Assembly (NCBI GenBank): GCA_021397835.1
Contig: JAJFZO010000777.1
Coordinates: 126,501-190,500 of the forward strand
Source: Moringa oleifera
Lineage: Eukaryota > Streptophyta > Magnoliopsida > Brassicales > Moringaceae
DNA length: 64,000 nt
Direction: 5' to 3'
The notes beneath the pieces are model-generated. The model was not told where the DNA came from and ran no database searches. It saw only the letters and a program-made list of their open reading frames with translations. Of this stretch, positions 26,701 through 38,548 are shown piece by piece. The first letter of the stretch is position 1. Each line of letters begins with the position of its first letter. Position numbers and translations under genes: made by a program.

Positions 26701-29700
26701 TAGAAAAAAATAAAAGCACCATGTTTCTTCAATGACAAAGGGGGAACATGGGGAGGCTCGAAATAAATCTTTAATTCCAGAAGCCTTGATCCCCTTCTTT
26801 GGTTGGGCTGATAGATTCATGTTGGTTGACCTCATCACAATGTGAAAGTAGTTTCCATAAAGCTGGCAAAAGTTTAAGCTCAATCTCCACCCAATGAACC
26901 TAATTGAAAGTGGACAAGCATCAAACTTTTGTTATTTTGAGCCAACCTCCAGTTACCAGTGGGCTACTTCGCATTCCAAAACGCCAAGTGGGGACTGATT
27001 TACATATTTATCATTTAGTGCTTCTGTAACATAAACTGTGGATATTTGTTACCAAAGAGCTTGCAATATACATATAAAAGAAACATTGCACCAGGTAAAT
27101 GAGAGGCAACACTCTAGACTCTGAAGCAAATGATAGCCAATGAGAACCCAATACAACACAGTCCAACAAACATGACTCCCAGCATAGCTCAACTATGGCA
27201 TGACATTCCATCAACAGTAAAGTCCGAAGTAGGTAAACAAGAAGGGGAAAAAAAAAAACTAAAGCAACAGAAACAGAAATGACGTAATCACAACACCTTT
27301 ACAGATGAAAATATCGACCGAGTAATCAAAAGAAGATCATCTGAACAATGCTCAGAACTTTGAAAAAGCTGGTCAGCAACAAATTCCTCCTGCAAAGCAT
27401 AATAGTGTTCTTCTTCCCTGAAAAGGAGTGGAGAGAAAGGATTTAGCAAGAAAAACTATATACTGTAACAAAGATGGAGGCAAAAATGTGTATGGCTAAA
27501 AGATGCAAAGACTCATGCTTGGCAACCTTTGGAGAAGGAAATTTAGGTTCCTACTTCAGCAACAAGTCAATATTTTGTTCTTATTTGCAACTTTAAGAAG
27601 AACAAAAACATCCTGACACTGCAAACCATCAAAGATTATGATTTAATGAACCAGGTACTTCATGACAAAAAGATCACTATGATATCTTAGAGAGAGGAGG
27701 AAGTATACAACCAAACCTTCAGGAGAAAGGAGGAAAGAAAAATGATTCAGCAATATAACAAATAATCATTCAAAAAATTTGGATAGGATACACCATGCTT
27801 AGATATTGCAAGATGTTTCACCACATAGATATGATGATAAGATCATAGATTACAAGAAAAGATGGTCAACTAATACAAAGTGAATATCAACTTACATAGC
27901 AACATTTGTATGACACAACTTGCGATGTACAAATCCATTATCCTTTAATATCCATATCTCATCAGAAGTAAGTTTGACATCAACACATTTTCCCTAACAA
28001 AAACAGATTAGAAGCACATTCAGCCAAATAAGAGATAAAAAAATTCAAGTAAAAATAAATTACAGGTAATGAATGGGAAAAGAAAGTGCTTTTTCTTCTC
28101 TTACCTCTTCCAAGGGAATATTTTGCATCGTAGAGTCCAGTGACAAGGTCATCTTGTCCTCAAAACTACAATGGAGACCATAGACATTGATCATATCAAT
28201 GCTAACGTCCTTCAAAGTTGGGAAGACAAATGAATCAGCAAATAATGACAGCAAATAAAGAACAGATCAGCCGGAGTTATCATTACACATCTTTAAAAAG
28301 CTATTCAAGTCAATTTAAAATCTATGGAAATTGTTGATCCAATGTACTGATTAGGTTTTACTATATGTTCTTGGAAAAAAACGAGAAAAAAAAAAAGATT
28401 ACGCTTTACTGTATGTAGATTTCAGAGTTTAATGCTGGTTACAGATGCTTGTGAAATGAAAATCAAACACAGTAGTAAACAGTAAAAACTTCGAGTCAAG
28501 GCATAAATGAGTTGCAGATGTTCACTAAAAACCATCTCTCTTTCAAACTAATAAAGAATATTGGCTAGGGTCCTTAATCCAATGACCATAAAAGCAAGAA
28601 AAGCGGTGGCAACAAGCAGGGAAATCTGGGATGCCTCTTTTGTGATAATCATATCAATATTTTGTTCTTTCAAAGAAATAATAGAACTATAATGGGATGA
28701 GATTCTTTATGCCTCAAATCTTCCGCTAATTGATTCTTACATGGGTAATATTCAAACATTCATTCTAAACCTTGTTTTACATGGCATATCACCACTTTAG
28801 TCCCGATACGCTAGCCCCTAATTCTATCACTAGCTCTAGTATGGACCCGCTCTGTTAAACTAGTGTTTATAAGGGAGGACACCAACAACATATTAATTTA
28901 TCAACGCATAAAGTGTCACTATAATCAACGAAAATAATTACCCTCGCTTTCAATCTGTTTAGATGCGAAGAAGAAGAGAGAGGAGAGGGAAGAAGAGGGT
29001 AGAGGAAGAAAGGGATCAGAATAAGACCTATCACTTGTCTGGGAAAAGTAAATGACAGTTTTGCATTTCTCATAGCAGATATGAGGCACTTTCTTTTTAT
29101 GTCTCCCTCTTTGGCTACTGAACATGATGATGGCAAGTTCCAATCATTTTGTGTTTTATTACCATATTTAGAAAACAATCAAAAGCTTAGTGTTCACTTT
29201 GGAGATAAATACCTCAGCACGTCTATACAAGACTGCCAAAGAAATAATGCCAGAACCACAGTCAGCTTCACCCACCCATAACCTCAAAAATGAAGCTCCT
29301 GAAGTATAAGACAAATAAATACAAGAAGTAGAAGCTGAGTTAAAACTAATAAGAGAGCTCAACAATATAATTAGTAAATAACAGAAAAGAATGATACTAA
29401 GAACTATTTGGAACAGTAAAAAAGAGAATTCCATAATTTCATGCAAAACTAGTCTGACAAAATGACTAAAAGAAGCAACAGAGATACAAAGCTAGACAAA
29501 TGAAATAAAAGGGAAACATCAATAATATAAAGTCATAAACTAAATCCACTCTATAGTTGATTCAACAACTCTATGAGCTTAGTGACGTCACTTCCATCCC
29601 GTAATTCAGGAGGAAAAAATTCTGCTAATACGAAAACTGCTAGAAGGGTCTTCAATGGGAATCACAAGCACCAGACACTAACACAAACTATCCTAAGCGT

Positions 29701-32600
29701 GAGAAGGAACACTTTACGCAACAGAGCACTATAATCAGAGAGAAACCCATCATGCTTATTTGTATGTCAATTCAACAATTCAACCCAGACAGCAAGACTC
29801 TTTTTAGCCCCATTAAAACCAATCCTCACAAATATATCGCCCCAACAAGACCATCTTAAGAAATCATTTCATTTACTCTTGCTTCTTTTAACCAAAACAA
29901 TTTCTTGAGCATGTGGCTCATGCCATTCAAGGCCTTGACAGCGGCTATTTCTAACCAGGATAAGACTCCAGCAATGAAGTATGATACTTGTAATCATGCC
30001 ATCCAAAGACTATTGTGAGTATGAGTTGTCCGCATTCATATGCCTTCAATTTCTATAATGCCTTTAATAAGTTCTCTATCCTTTCGAGTGAGGGCAGAAA
30101 CAGTGACCCAAAGGCATTTTCTTCTACAAACCCCTATATAGATCAAAAAATGGTAGCTTTTTGATGTGAAGTTTATCCACATACATAGAATATCAAAATA
30201 ATGAATGATCCTTAAGATCAGCATATTATAAAATTAGGGTGTTTGAAGTCACTACAATTATGGAAGATTTTAGAAACAATAGACAAGCTACAAGAAAGAA
30301 ATACCTTCAAGTGTTGGAACCGCCATGTTATGACTGAAAATCCTGCTATGGCACAAAAGGTCCCACACCCGTACAATTCCATCAGCATGAAGCACAATTA
30401 AAAGTTTCTTATCATGGACTATTGATATCACCAAATCTTGGATGGCCCCTACTATCCTACCCCTGCATAAAATATTCAATAAAAATTTTGTCCAGTTTTA
30501 TTCCAAGGGAAAACAATGATAGATATTGCATACCATAATCATGGAAACAGTACATGAAGCACAAAAAGGCAATAGGATGAAATAACATTGTTTTAGCAAC
30601 TGAAGAAAATCAACTATGACAACGTGGCACTTAATAGGCATAATCAGCAAAGTAAGGAACACCAACCATGTGGCAAAGTCCTGGTAAAACCTGTAGCTAA
30701 CATCCTTTATTTGAGGGAAGAAAAATCACAAAAGAGGCTTCTGCGTAAGCAATACCTCCGGACGGATCTTTCACCTATGAGTAATTCCTTATCTTCGGAA
30801 TGTGGAATTCATTAACATCATTCATCAAAGTACTTCTAACATTGTTAAACATAACATAATTACTGATCCCAGAAGTAATTAGAACAATAACATAATCTCT
30901 ACAAGAGTTTGCAAATGCAATAAATTGGAAACCAAGTTTTATAACCAACATCAGGATTTATATAAGTCACACAAACAACGTTCTGATTAGTGAAGTTATA
31001 AAAAAAAAAAAAAATTAATGAAGAGAACTTTAGTAACAATCAATTTTCACAAGTCATCAAATATTCAACAATAAATTGAGGAGTTCAATCTTAGTGTTTT
31101 CCCCCAAAAAAAAAAATGAAGTGAAGCATGTCAAAAATTATCTATATCTAATAAAACATTCTATAACCTCTAAAATTATCTTAGCTTAGAAAGAATCATC
31201 TTTAATTTTGGAATGCACCAGTGAATCTAGGTTTGACATTTTCTTTCTTGAGTCAAGGTTTCACATATCATCAACCATGTAGAAATTTGATACTTCCTCA
31301 AGTAATATGAGGAAAAATGAGAGTGGAAATTGTTTACAAGGACTCTAGCCTTGATAAATAAGTTGCGCATTCAACGTATTCATAGTAAGTACTCCTTTTT
31401 TTTTTTTTTGGCAACTTACTGTCTGGAGCATTGAGAACCTGAGCACACCCACTGAACCCCATTTTCAAGGGTTGCCAGTGCATGAGACAGAAATATTATG
31501 TAATTTGCTTTTCAGTTGAAAGACATGAAATATACCTTGAGACAAGGCCCCACAAGCGACCAATTGCTGAGTCATCCCGCAGCTCATGGACAAAACCTAA
31601 AGGGTAAAACTCAAAAGTGAGAAATATAGTTAAAAGAGAAGCAAATAGCATCAACATAGCAAGTGAACTAGAGCAAAAACATGCTAGCTTGTGAATAAAG
31701 CATACCAGAAGCAGTTTGGTGAAGCCTGCCAAGTTGGAAACAAGCAACAGAACCATCCCATCTCCCAACAACAAGGCATCCAGGCAGTGCTGCTACACTG
31801 GTAATAGGCCCATGATTGGAATAAGCAGGAATGTTAAAATCAACAACATCATCCCGTGGAAAAATAGAGCAGGATGAGTAAGCAGAAATGTTTGAGAGTT
31901 TAAGCAGGTAAGCAACTCCTGATGTAGTTAAGGCATAAAGGGAGCACACTTTCCCAACAGTGCTACTAATCTGCAAGACATATATGAAATGAAGTGACCC
32001 ACAATATCATTGCTATTAGAAGGTATGAATAATCAAGAACAACCACAATACTAGTAGAAAATGCGGGAAAACTAGGCGGACCTGATCCTTGAAGATAAAG
32101 GCAAAAGGAGAGAGGGCATGAGAAAAGTTAATGCGGAGTCCAACAGTTGGGAATTCTTCATCAGCAGAGAGCTGAAGCAGCTCGAGAGCGTAGGGTACGG
32201 TCTTGTGAATTCTCCTGTTGTGAGTTGTTCATTAGGGTTCCTTTCTAGCGGTTTTTTTTTTTTTTTTTTTTTTGGGGGGGGGGGGGGGTGTGGAAAGAGA
32301 AAGTATAACAATAAATGTGGAAATAGAGTACCAAATGAGATAGAGAGGAGGATCTCCAATGACCGAGCAGGAAGCCCTATCCTCAGTGAGAGGAGCGAAA
32401 GAAGTACTAGCGAGAGTTGCACCATCAATATCATCATGGTAATGAGAACTGGTGATATTAGCATTAGAAGGAGGCACGGACACCTCAATCCATCTGACAG
32501 AGTCGCTGCCGAAGATTGGGACTTCTTCCATTCCTCCCACCAACGTCGAATTATTCTTCTTCCTTTTCTTCTTCTTCCTCTTTCTAAGTTGAGTTGACAA
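5739..32600 (-). CDS. NUP160: Nuclear pore complex protein NUP160 (SAR1)
   Basis: Scaffold nucleoporin of the Nup107-160 (Y) complex, with an N-terminal beta-propeller and C-terminal alpha-solenoid. In Arabidopsis (SAR1) it acts in mRNA export and auxin responses. Coding exons, 5' to 3' on the minus strand: 32332-32600, 32082-32214, 31706-31970, 31536-31596, 30305-30462, 29213-29298, 28105-28209, 27896-27993, 27297-27417, 26225-26407, 25883-26075, 25197-25762, 24890-25052, 24079-24356, 23761-23927, 23365-23441, 22891-23249, 22417-22485, 22008-22326, 21686-21811, 21203-21311, 21032-21103, 20801-20924, 8126-8233, 7189-7326, 5863-6036, 5739-5783. They join in frame to 1,521 aa, close to the roughly 1,500 usual in plants. 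Landmarks are GSDSVRWIE (N-terminus), GCLVVGRWDGSVACFQL, VSSIFLRRLFLPGVH, ATTIKGRLWANVFK, NPYKLLYAFEMHRHNWRRAA, LPVIVAETLLRTDPQ and a C-terminus ending SSAVG. The start could instead be Met24 at 32531. All introns are GT-AG. Intron 23 (8234-20800) is full of transposons. Confidence 0.94.
7568..7984. repeat. ~210-bp tandem duplication in NUP160 intron 24
   Basis: Copy 1 (about 7568-7777) and copy 2 (about 7778-7984) share ordered blocks including GGCCTT, CAGTCTTCAAA, TTGCTTGAACAAA, CAACAACAAA, TTAGTATGCA, TGAATTTAATCAT and AATGCATTTG. Divergence and small indels show it is old. It lies wholly within the intron between exons 24 and 25 and has no coding content. Confidence 0.85.
8733..11059 (-). 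mobile_element. L1-type LINE fragment A (RT and zf-RVT part)
   Basis: Decayed non-LTR retrotransposon, in the same orientation as NUP160 and within its intron 23. Read on the minus strand, the reverse-transcriptase signature LDVEKAYDKVA lies near 10570-10650, and the catalytic box appears as FVDDTIIF near 10290-10320 (family YADD). Thumb and C-terminal segments such as GGWV...MGFEKAIQNW and VRFWHDI lie at 9600-9900. A zf-RVT-like segment (KVSLFTW, MFPMQGE) lies at 9050-9260. Stops and frameshifts abound. The 3' end is marked by a short plus-strand T run at 8733-8738. No endonuclease precedes the RT here; the element is cut at about 11059, where LINE B begins. Confidence 0.8.
11060..17340 (-). 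mobile_element. L1-type LINE B, near full length, interrupted by hAT
   Basis: Second decayed LINE in the same orientation. From its 5' side: degraded ORF1-like sequence at about 15.5-17 kb; endonuclease start (NVKGLNGFEKRVVVKHVLKKW, with CIQEIKTE) at about 15.32-15.44 kb; endonuclease end (LTSDHNPILLYM) near 14.8 kb; RT catalytic box FIDDTIIF near 13.35 kb; the segment YLRLPLEGRID...TLSKSIL at 13035-13217; FNKALLGKWFWRF near 12.85 kb. After the hAT insertion it resumes with GVCNAIRKG...VRFKVGVSNNI at 11.84-11.92 kb, then zf-RVT (NRCFLCKE) near 11.35 kb. The 3' T run at 11060-11065 and adjoining bases resemble the LINE A 3' end, so both belong to one family. The 5' limit is approximate. Confidence 0.75.
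11918..12723. mobile_element. 806-bp non-autonomous hAT-type element
   Basis: Inserted in LINE B, whose protein similarity continues on both sides. Flanked by a near-perfect 8-bp duplication, CACTCCAG (11910-11917) and CACTCTAG (12724-12731), the target length of hAT elements. The left end begins TCAAGCTCATCATTTGGCCC. The right end, reverse-complemented, begins CTAGGCTTGGCC. Both ends and the GGCCCAT-rich subterminal regions match the hAT element at 36553-38548, so they are one family. No transposase coding is visible inside. Confidence 0.85.
17341..20100 (-). mobile_element. L1-type LINE fragment C (ORF1 and endonuclease part)
   Basis: Degraded LINE in the same orientation. An endonuclease start, read as ISWNVKGLNNIEK with VVCL-ETK, lies at 18340-18482. 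The end of the endonuclease is recognisable near 17.83 kb, with mutated SDH residues, followed by an MFRFENV-like segment. The linker before RT (KEGD-like, FFKVTTGRRR, NFIEALEVE) reaches about 17.4 kb. No RT follows directly. The C-rich sequence at 18.5-20.1 kb would correspond to ORF1 and the 5' region but is too decayed to assign. It may be the 5' half of LINE A, split by LINE B. Confidence 0.6.
32252..32288. repeat. Composite homopolymer T22-G15 in NUP160 intron 1
   Basis: On the plus strand 22 T are followed directly by 15 G; on the transcribed strand this is C15 then A22. It fills about a third of the 117-bp intron 1 (32215-32331), between donor and acceptor. Confidence 0.9.
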
Positions 32601-33505
32601 AATAAAGTCTGTTGTAGCTTTTAAAACAGCAGAACTGCGGCCTGCAGGGTTTTGGCCTTAAACCCAATGAATTTTCCGGGTTCCACAGTCAAAATGGATA
32701 GTACATGTACGGGCCGGGCTTAGGTGGTGAACTCTTTTTGCCCCTCTTCATTTGTATTCTTTTTTTCTTGAATTTTCATACTTGAACCTATTATATCAAT
32801 GCATAAATACACTTCTGTAATTATTTTTAAAAAGTTGGAACCATGCATATAACTTTGTTAATGCTGAAGTATTTTTTTTTATATTTAATTTTTACCACTT
32901 ATTTATCAGTAGTTTAAAATAAATTCTAATATTTAAAAAATTACGAAACAAACTTTAAATTATTATTTTAAATTAAATTAAATTTTTTATTAACAAAATT
33001 TTAATATCTTTAGTAAAATATTAAGGATAAATTAAAAAAAAGAGGATTTCCAAAAATGATCTTTACTATAAAATGAAGATATGTGCTTGATGGCAACTTC
33101 TAAAATTAACAGCACTTGGTGTAATAAAAGAGATTTATTTCAAAGTCTCTAGGTTTGTAACAACATAGAATCCTTGATTTTTTTTCATCCATTTTGGTGT
33201 ATTAAAAATTTATAAAAAAAAGAATTTTATTGACTATTCTTTCTCATCATGTTATTTTTCTTTTCATATTTTTGTAATTTAATAATTATAAAAAATTAAG
33301 CCATATGAGCTTGAAAGCAAATAATATTGTATTATCCTTCAAGGAATGGTTTAAGAACCAAAAAATCTCGAGGGCACTAAGGATAAGGATAAAGAATGGT
33401 TTACTAACTTAGCTTTCTCTCAATTCGATTTTTGCACATGCTCATAAGGAAGTAATGGTTGTTTTATTTTATTAAAGGAGAAATTAAGAGAGGTGATTAG
33501 ACAAT
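32601..33505. other. NUP160 upstream region
   Basis: AT-rich sequence upstream of the NUP160 start, expected to contain its promoter and 5' UTR. I could not pick a convincing TATA box. No coding region recognised. Confidence 0.5.
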
Positions 33506-33798
33506 TATTATCATAAGGCTCTTTCATCTCATCAAGTCAAGCCTATTCATACTTCCTAAAAGCCCTCAAACATTTTCATCCAACTTGAAACAGTTCGTGG
33601 CAAGGTGCACAATGACATGCCTTAAAAGGAATGTCATAAAAGCAATTGAACGACGATGAAGGGACTGTAAGAATGAAGGAGCATGAGGCTTGACAGGGAG
33701 TAGTTGAGTTTAAACTAGGGTAAGAAGAGAAAAGACTTTCAGAAAAAGGAGGTTAGTCAACGAAAAGGAGAAAAAAGTGATATTTGGATCAAATATCA
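33506..33798 (+). repeat. 5' LTR
   Basis: Matches the 3' LTR at 36508-36552 and 38557-38807 along its whole length, with substitutions that are mostly transitions. Begins TATTATCATAAGGCTC and ends ATATCA. Confidence 0.82.
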
Positions 33799-33800
33799 AT

Positions 33801-33820
33801 ATTTGGTATTGCCTATAGGA
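33801..33820 (+). other. Decayed primer-binding-site region
   Basis: The bases just after the 5' LTR, ATTTGGTATTGCCTATAGGA, look like a mutated form of the TTGGCGCCGTCTGTGGGA-type sequence found at this place in many plant Ty3/gypsy elements. Confidence 0.5.
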
Positions 33821-34047
33821 AGCTGACAAGAGGCCATGCAGCTTTCCCTACTTTATAACCTATTTCACAAGTAGAATAGCATACCCCCAAGGAGGTAACC
33901 TAAAGGTGCTAGGTGTATAAAGAATCCAAAGTCTTTGACGAAGGTGATAATAAGCAAACACTAAGCAACAAGATATCCAATTGAAGCTCCAATTAGGTGA
34001 AAGAAATGCGCTTTCTACCCAGATTATTTTATTAAAAGATCTACCAA

Positions 34048-34372
34048 ATGAGTGAGCAGCTTAGGTACCTAGGAGCTACTGAAAGGGAAAAAAGGAATAA
34101 GGACCATGATCTTCGTCCCTTATTTGATGAAAACATCTTAGCTGAACTAATCCCAAAAAAGTTAAGCTTTCCCCAAATTGGACCCTACAATGGAAGAGGG
34201 GACCCCAAAAATCACATTGATAAATATAAAAGCATAATGTTAGTTTAAGGGGGCATCGATGTTATCCTTTACAAAGTTTTCTTTACAACTTTGACAAGGA
34301 CCAGACGAGATTGGTTTGCATTCCTCAAACTCGATCTAACCTCAGCCATTTCTTTGTTAATACTAGATACAA
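34048..34372 (+). pseudogene. Ty3/gypsy gag fragment
   Basis: The open frame at 34048-34248 contains LIPKKLSFPQIGPYNGRGDP followed by KNHIDKYKSIML, matching the start of the retrotransposon gag domain (family pattern P-F-x-P-x-x-x-Y-D-G-x-x-D-P-x-x-H). After a stop and frame change, similarity continues to about 34372 as YKVFFTTLTRTRRDWFAFL. Nucleocapsid and pol are absent. Confidence 0.72.
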
Positions 34373-35944
34373 TATTCCCCTTTTTTTTTTCTATTTCGAA
34401 CTCACTGTCCAACTTCTTTGAGTTATCCTCTTAAGCCAAATGAGCTTGTTCTTGGAGCCTAAATGCCATTCCATCAAAAAGATAAAAGTATATGCCCTTT
34501 AAGAAAAAAAAAACATTTAGAAGAAGAAGGAAAAAGAATATAAAGAAAAAAAAAAGAAGAAGAAACATACTACGAATTAAAGAAAGAACCAGCCCTACCA
34601 ACACAATTTTGGACATAAAAGGCGACACAAACTCATCTCTAGCGCTTTTCTATTAGTGTTTACGATCTCACCTCAAAACAAACCCTCACAACAGCTCCAT
34701 AGCACCCACTCAATCTGCATAGGAGTTTGTAGGTCTAACCTTCCATCTCATGATGTGCTTTCCATCCACCAATCTCATGGCATGGCTTTAAGGTAATCCT
34801 ACGATCAGAGGTCTCCTCATCAACTAAAAAAAAGGCCTTTTTCATCTTCAAACTAGATCAAGACTAGAATAATCTCCTACGATGAACCACCTTTCACTTA
34901 TTGATGACGTTTTGTTTAAGTCTTGGTAGTTTTGGTTGCTTCTCATTTAGACCCATAAAGAGCTTCCTAGACAATAGCAACATCAACAGCAGAAGAACTT
35001 CTTTACATCATGTCTTTATTTGCTTTAAGAAGGGAACTTACTACAACAAACTAAGACTAGAAACTAACCACTTATATCGATAAATAAATCTAAGTTAACA
35101 AAGAAAGGGAGTGATGCCTACCCCTAGAGTAGTTGACAGTCATGACACTTTGAGACCTTTTAGGCTTTAGTAAAACAATATTCTCCTTAATAAGTGACCA
35201 AAAAATGGTAATCCTAATACGATTAATGCCTTCAATGGCCATGTTAGGTTAGGTATCTTGGAGACCTCGGGGAATATAATGAACCACCTCCCAACTTTCA
35301 ATAACATATTTCTTAAGGTCTATCAATTGTTAATAAGGGGATGTCATGGTTATATATATGTGAAGGTTCTCCCAGAATAGTTGAGGGAACTATATCCCTC
35401 ATTCGATGAACCTTCCAAGGAATAAGAGTTGCATCAAAGCCCTTCCAAGAGACATTGAACAATTCATTCTTCCAATTCCTAATGGTCGAGGGCTCGAATG
35501 CTTATGAAGGACATAAAAGATCAAGAATAAAGAAAGAGAAAAAGAAAAGGCTTTATAGCTTATACGAACCATGACAAAACCTATAATGATTTGCTACGAG
35601 TTAGGGATAAGTTATATCAAGGATATGCTATAAGCATGGTAAATCTACCAACTGAAGGGATGAGCAAGGAACCTCAACCTACAGGAGAATGTATTTTGAT
35701 AAAGACATAACATCTCATCTCGAGGCACGTAAGCTATATCCCTCTCAAGAGGAACAAGCATGGCAATAATTAGAGACCTTCAAATTTATCCTATAAAAGC
35801 TTATATAGGTACTACAAACCATCGAGCTAATATGGTTCACTGTAAAATATTAGAGATGGGTGGACTCACTAGACCTACTAAGACCACTTGATTCAAAATC
35901 AAAGGATACGTAAGGACTTTTGAATTAATTCATCAGAAGTAAAA

Positions 35945-36151
35945 GTGACAATAAGAAAAAAAAAAAAAAGACATGTATCAAGTGAGAGAAGGAAGCAAAG
36001 GCACCAACTAACTGATAAAGAAGACAAGGACACCGAGAAGGCAAAAAAAAAAAAAAAAAAACTAGATAAGTTGACAGAAGAGATAAAAACACTGAGAGCA
36101 AAAAATAAGATAAAGACAAAGTGCTATCATCTTAGTGAAACAATCTTTTAA
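35945..36151 (+). other. Lysine-rich short frame in the LTR interior
   Basis: A 68-codon frame dominated by Lys and Arg, generated partly by two long A runs (one about 18 bases). It could be a decayed coiled-coil remnant or chance. I do not assign a function. Confidence 0.2.
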
Positions 36152-36552
36152 AGGTCGGAATGCCAACAGTCGAGATCAGTTCACCTAAATAAAGAAAGAT
36201 CAACAACCAAGATACGACATATTGTGAAACACGTGGTAATCTCATAAGAGTAAGGAATTAAATTCCAAAGCACGCGAGTAAGCAAAAAGACATGAGGCGA
36301 CAGGTGTAACTTCCCAAGCATTGATTATCAATTGCTATAGGTTTAACCTTACTAGGTTTAGGGCATAAGTCCTTGAGCATTATGTCTCCTGAAATGTCAT
36401 GCATAAAATTGCTCCCGTCTATGAATGTTTAGAGACTAAAAATGTCAGGAGAAGAATAACTCTCCGATTGAGGGCCTTCTAGCTCCCCACACTCCGAGGT
36501 TGGTAGATGTTGTCACAGGGCTCTCTCATCTAATCGGGCCAAGCCCATCCAT

Positions 36553-38548
36553 TTAGGCTCAATCACGGGTTAGACTGACCAAAAATTTGTGGCACAAGCT
36601 TGATTCTTACTCGATGGGCCTTATAAATTAACAGGTTAAGCTGGGCTCGTCCATTTAAAAAAATATGGCCCACAGTTTACTTAAGGGCATTAATTTATTA
36701 AGTTTTATATGAGCTATTTTTGAGCTTTAAACGAACATTATTTGGACTTTATATGGACTATTTTCAGAATGAGCTTAAAATTATGTTACTTATTAATTTT
36801 AAAATATATAATATAAAAAAATATTTATATATAATTAAATAAATATAATTTTAAGAAATTGATGCATCACTACAAGATAAGTACATCTCAACTAAGTTGG
36901 TATCTACTCACTTATTAATTATATGCATTTCTTAATTTTATTATCCAAATAAGTATATTTTTGAATTAAAAAAATTATATAAATATATATCTATTATACA
37001 ACTTTCAATCTTCAAGAGAACTAGTATCATTAAATTCATCTCGATATATATTGATATTTGATAACTATTTTATCATCTCTTTCAATCTTGTATTGTTTTG
37101 AGTTTTTTTATTCTCAAATATAATCCTTCAAACATAAAAGCGCTTCAATTGTAGAATGTGCCAAACTTGTTCTTGTGTTTGGCAAAACTCAACCACCTGC
37201 ACTGAAAGTAAAATTCAAATGCTATAATGAAAACAGGTATACTTAATATATCACGAGGTATAAGGCATGATAAAAAGTACAAGATACTTCTATTCATGCA
37301 TTTTCTACAAGACGATAAGATCATTATATTCATCTTCTATCAATGGTTGATCACGATAACATTTTAAATTTGTTACATTACTTGATGGTGTAGTGTTTGA
37401 TAAAGATTTTTTACTCTAAAAAATTTGTAAATAAAATTTTAACAATATAAAAAAAGATGATGATTTTATATTAGATGATGTATCTTTAAAGAATCTATTA
37501 AGAGCAATTGTTTATTTATAATGATTATAAAACAACATTAATATATTATTTAGAAAAGATAAAATAAATCTTATTTTTTAAATTATTATTATATATTCTT
37601 TCTAATTAGGGTATAAAACTTTCGTTTTATACCTAACATCAATAACAATACTTATTATTATAGGTATATTTGTAAAATATTTATCAATTTTTTTCTTACT
37701 TCAATTATTACAACTGAGAATATTTCTATCTTAGAATAATTGTTGATATAACAAATGTTAATTAGTTAAATTAAAATATGACATCTAGTAAGATTATGTA
37801 CAAAACAAAAATTTTTTATAGTACTATCAAAAACCTCAAAGTAAATCTCTGATAACTTTAGTAACTTTCAATCATAATTTGAAGGTTGTATAATGCATAA
37901 TTAGTTAATGAAGAGTAATTCAATACAATATATATTTAAAACATCTTTGTATTTTGTTGCCAATTTTAACATTTTATAAGTAGAATTTCATTTATATAGC
38001 ATATCAGTATTAATATCTCATATTTTTATGTAATTTTTTACAACATTTAAAATATAAGTTATGTTTACTTTGACTTAAATTAATATTACAAAAAATGTCT
38101 CTAATTTTTGAAATAAAGTCAAATAAAAATGCAAACTCTCTTGAATAATTAAATTTAAAATATGAGTACAACAACGAACTTTAAAAAATAATCCATCAAA
38201 TGGTGTTTGTAAATAAGATGTAAAAGGCCTTCGATTATATCATTAGTACTAGCATTATCTAATGTTAAAGAAAATATTTTTTTCATGAATTTTCTATTTT
38301 TTAATTTCTTTAAGAATGGTATTTCTAATGAAAAAACTAATGTGAGGTGTTTCAACCATTAGAAATGAAATAATTATCTTGCAAGCTTATCGGGTAGCCC
38401 ACTTCAAAAGTTTAGGCTCATGACCTAATCCATTATTCAAATAAATAGCCATGATTCAACCCTATTAATAAATGGTTTAGGCTGAAGTCTATTGAACCAA
38501 ACCTTAAATAAGCTGGCCCATGAGCCATGGGCAAAATGATAAGCCTGA
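36553..38548 (-). mobile_element. hAT-type DNA transposon, 1,996 bp, internally deleted
   Basis: Flanked by 8-bp duplications CCATCCAT (36545-36552) and CTATCCAT (38549-38556), one mismatch. The left end begins TTAGGCTCAATC; the right end reverse-complemented begins TCAGGCTTATC, so the terminal repeats are short and imperfect. Subterminal GGCCCA-rich stretches match the 806-bp element at 11918-12723. Transposase remnants lie on the minus strand. Only about 200 bp separate the right end from the first recognised transposase motif, so the N-terminal BED-finger region is probably deleted. Confidence 0.88.
37145..38355 (-). pseudogene. hAT transposase remnant
   Basis: Near 38230-38290 the minus strand encodes KIFSLTLDNASTNDI, the conserved hAT core segment, followed by a frame-shifted HILNL-like region. 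At 37145-37290 the C-terminal dimerisation (hATC) domain is recognisable as RDILSIPV, a decayed ASESAFS block, then LSFAKHKNKFG. Stops and frameshifts between them make it inactive. Confidence 0.82.

Noticed and set aside
32072..32597. Frames with polyphenylalanine/polyglycine or polyproline/polylysine over NUP160 exons 1-2
   Set aside because: They read through the T22-G15 tract of intron 1; the true exons are in other frames and are joined by a GT-AG intron.
34431..34628. Minus-strand hydrophobic frame in the LTR retrotransposon
   Set aside because: Generated by long A runs read as Phe/Leu codons; not a credible membrane protein.
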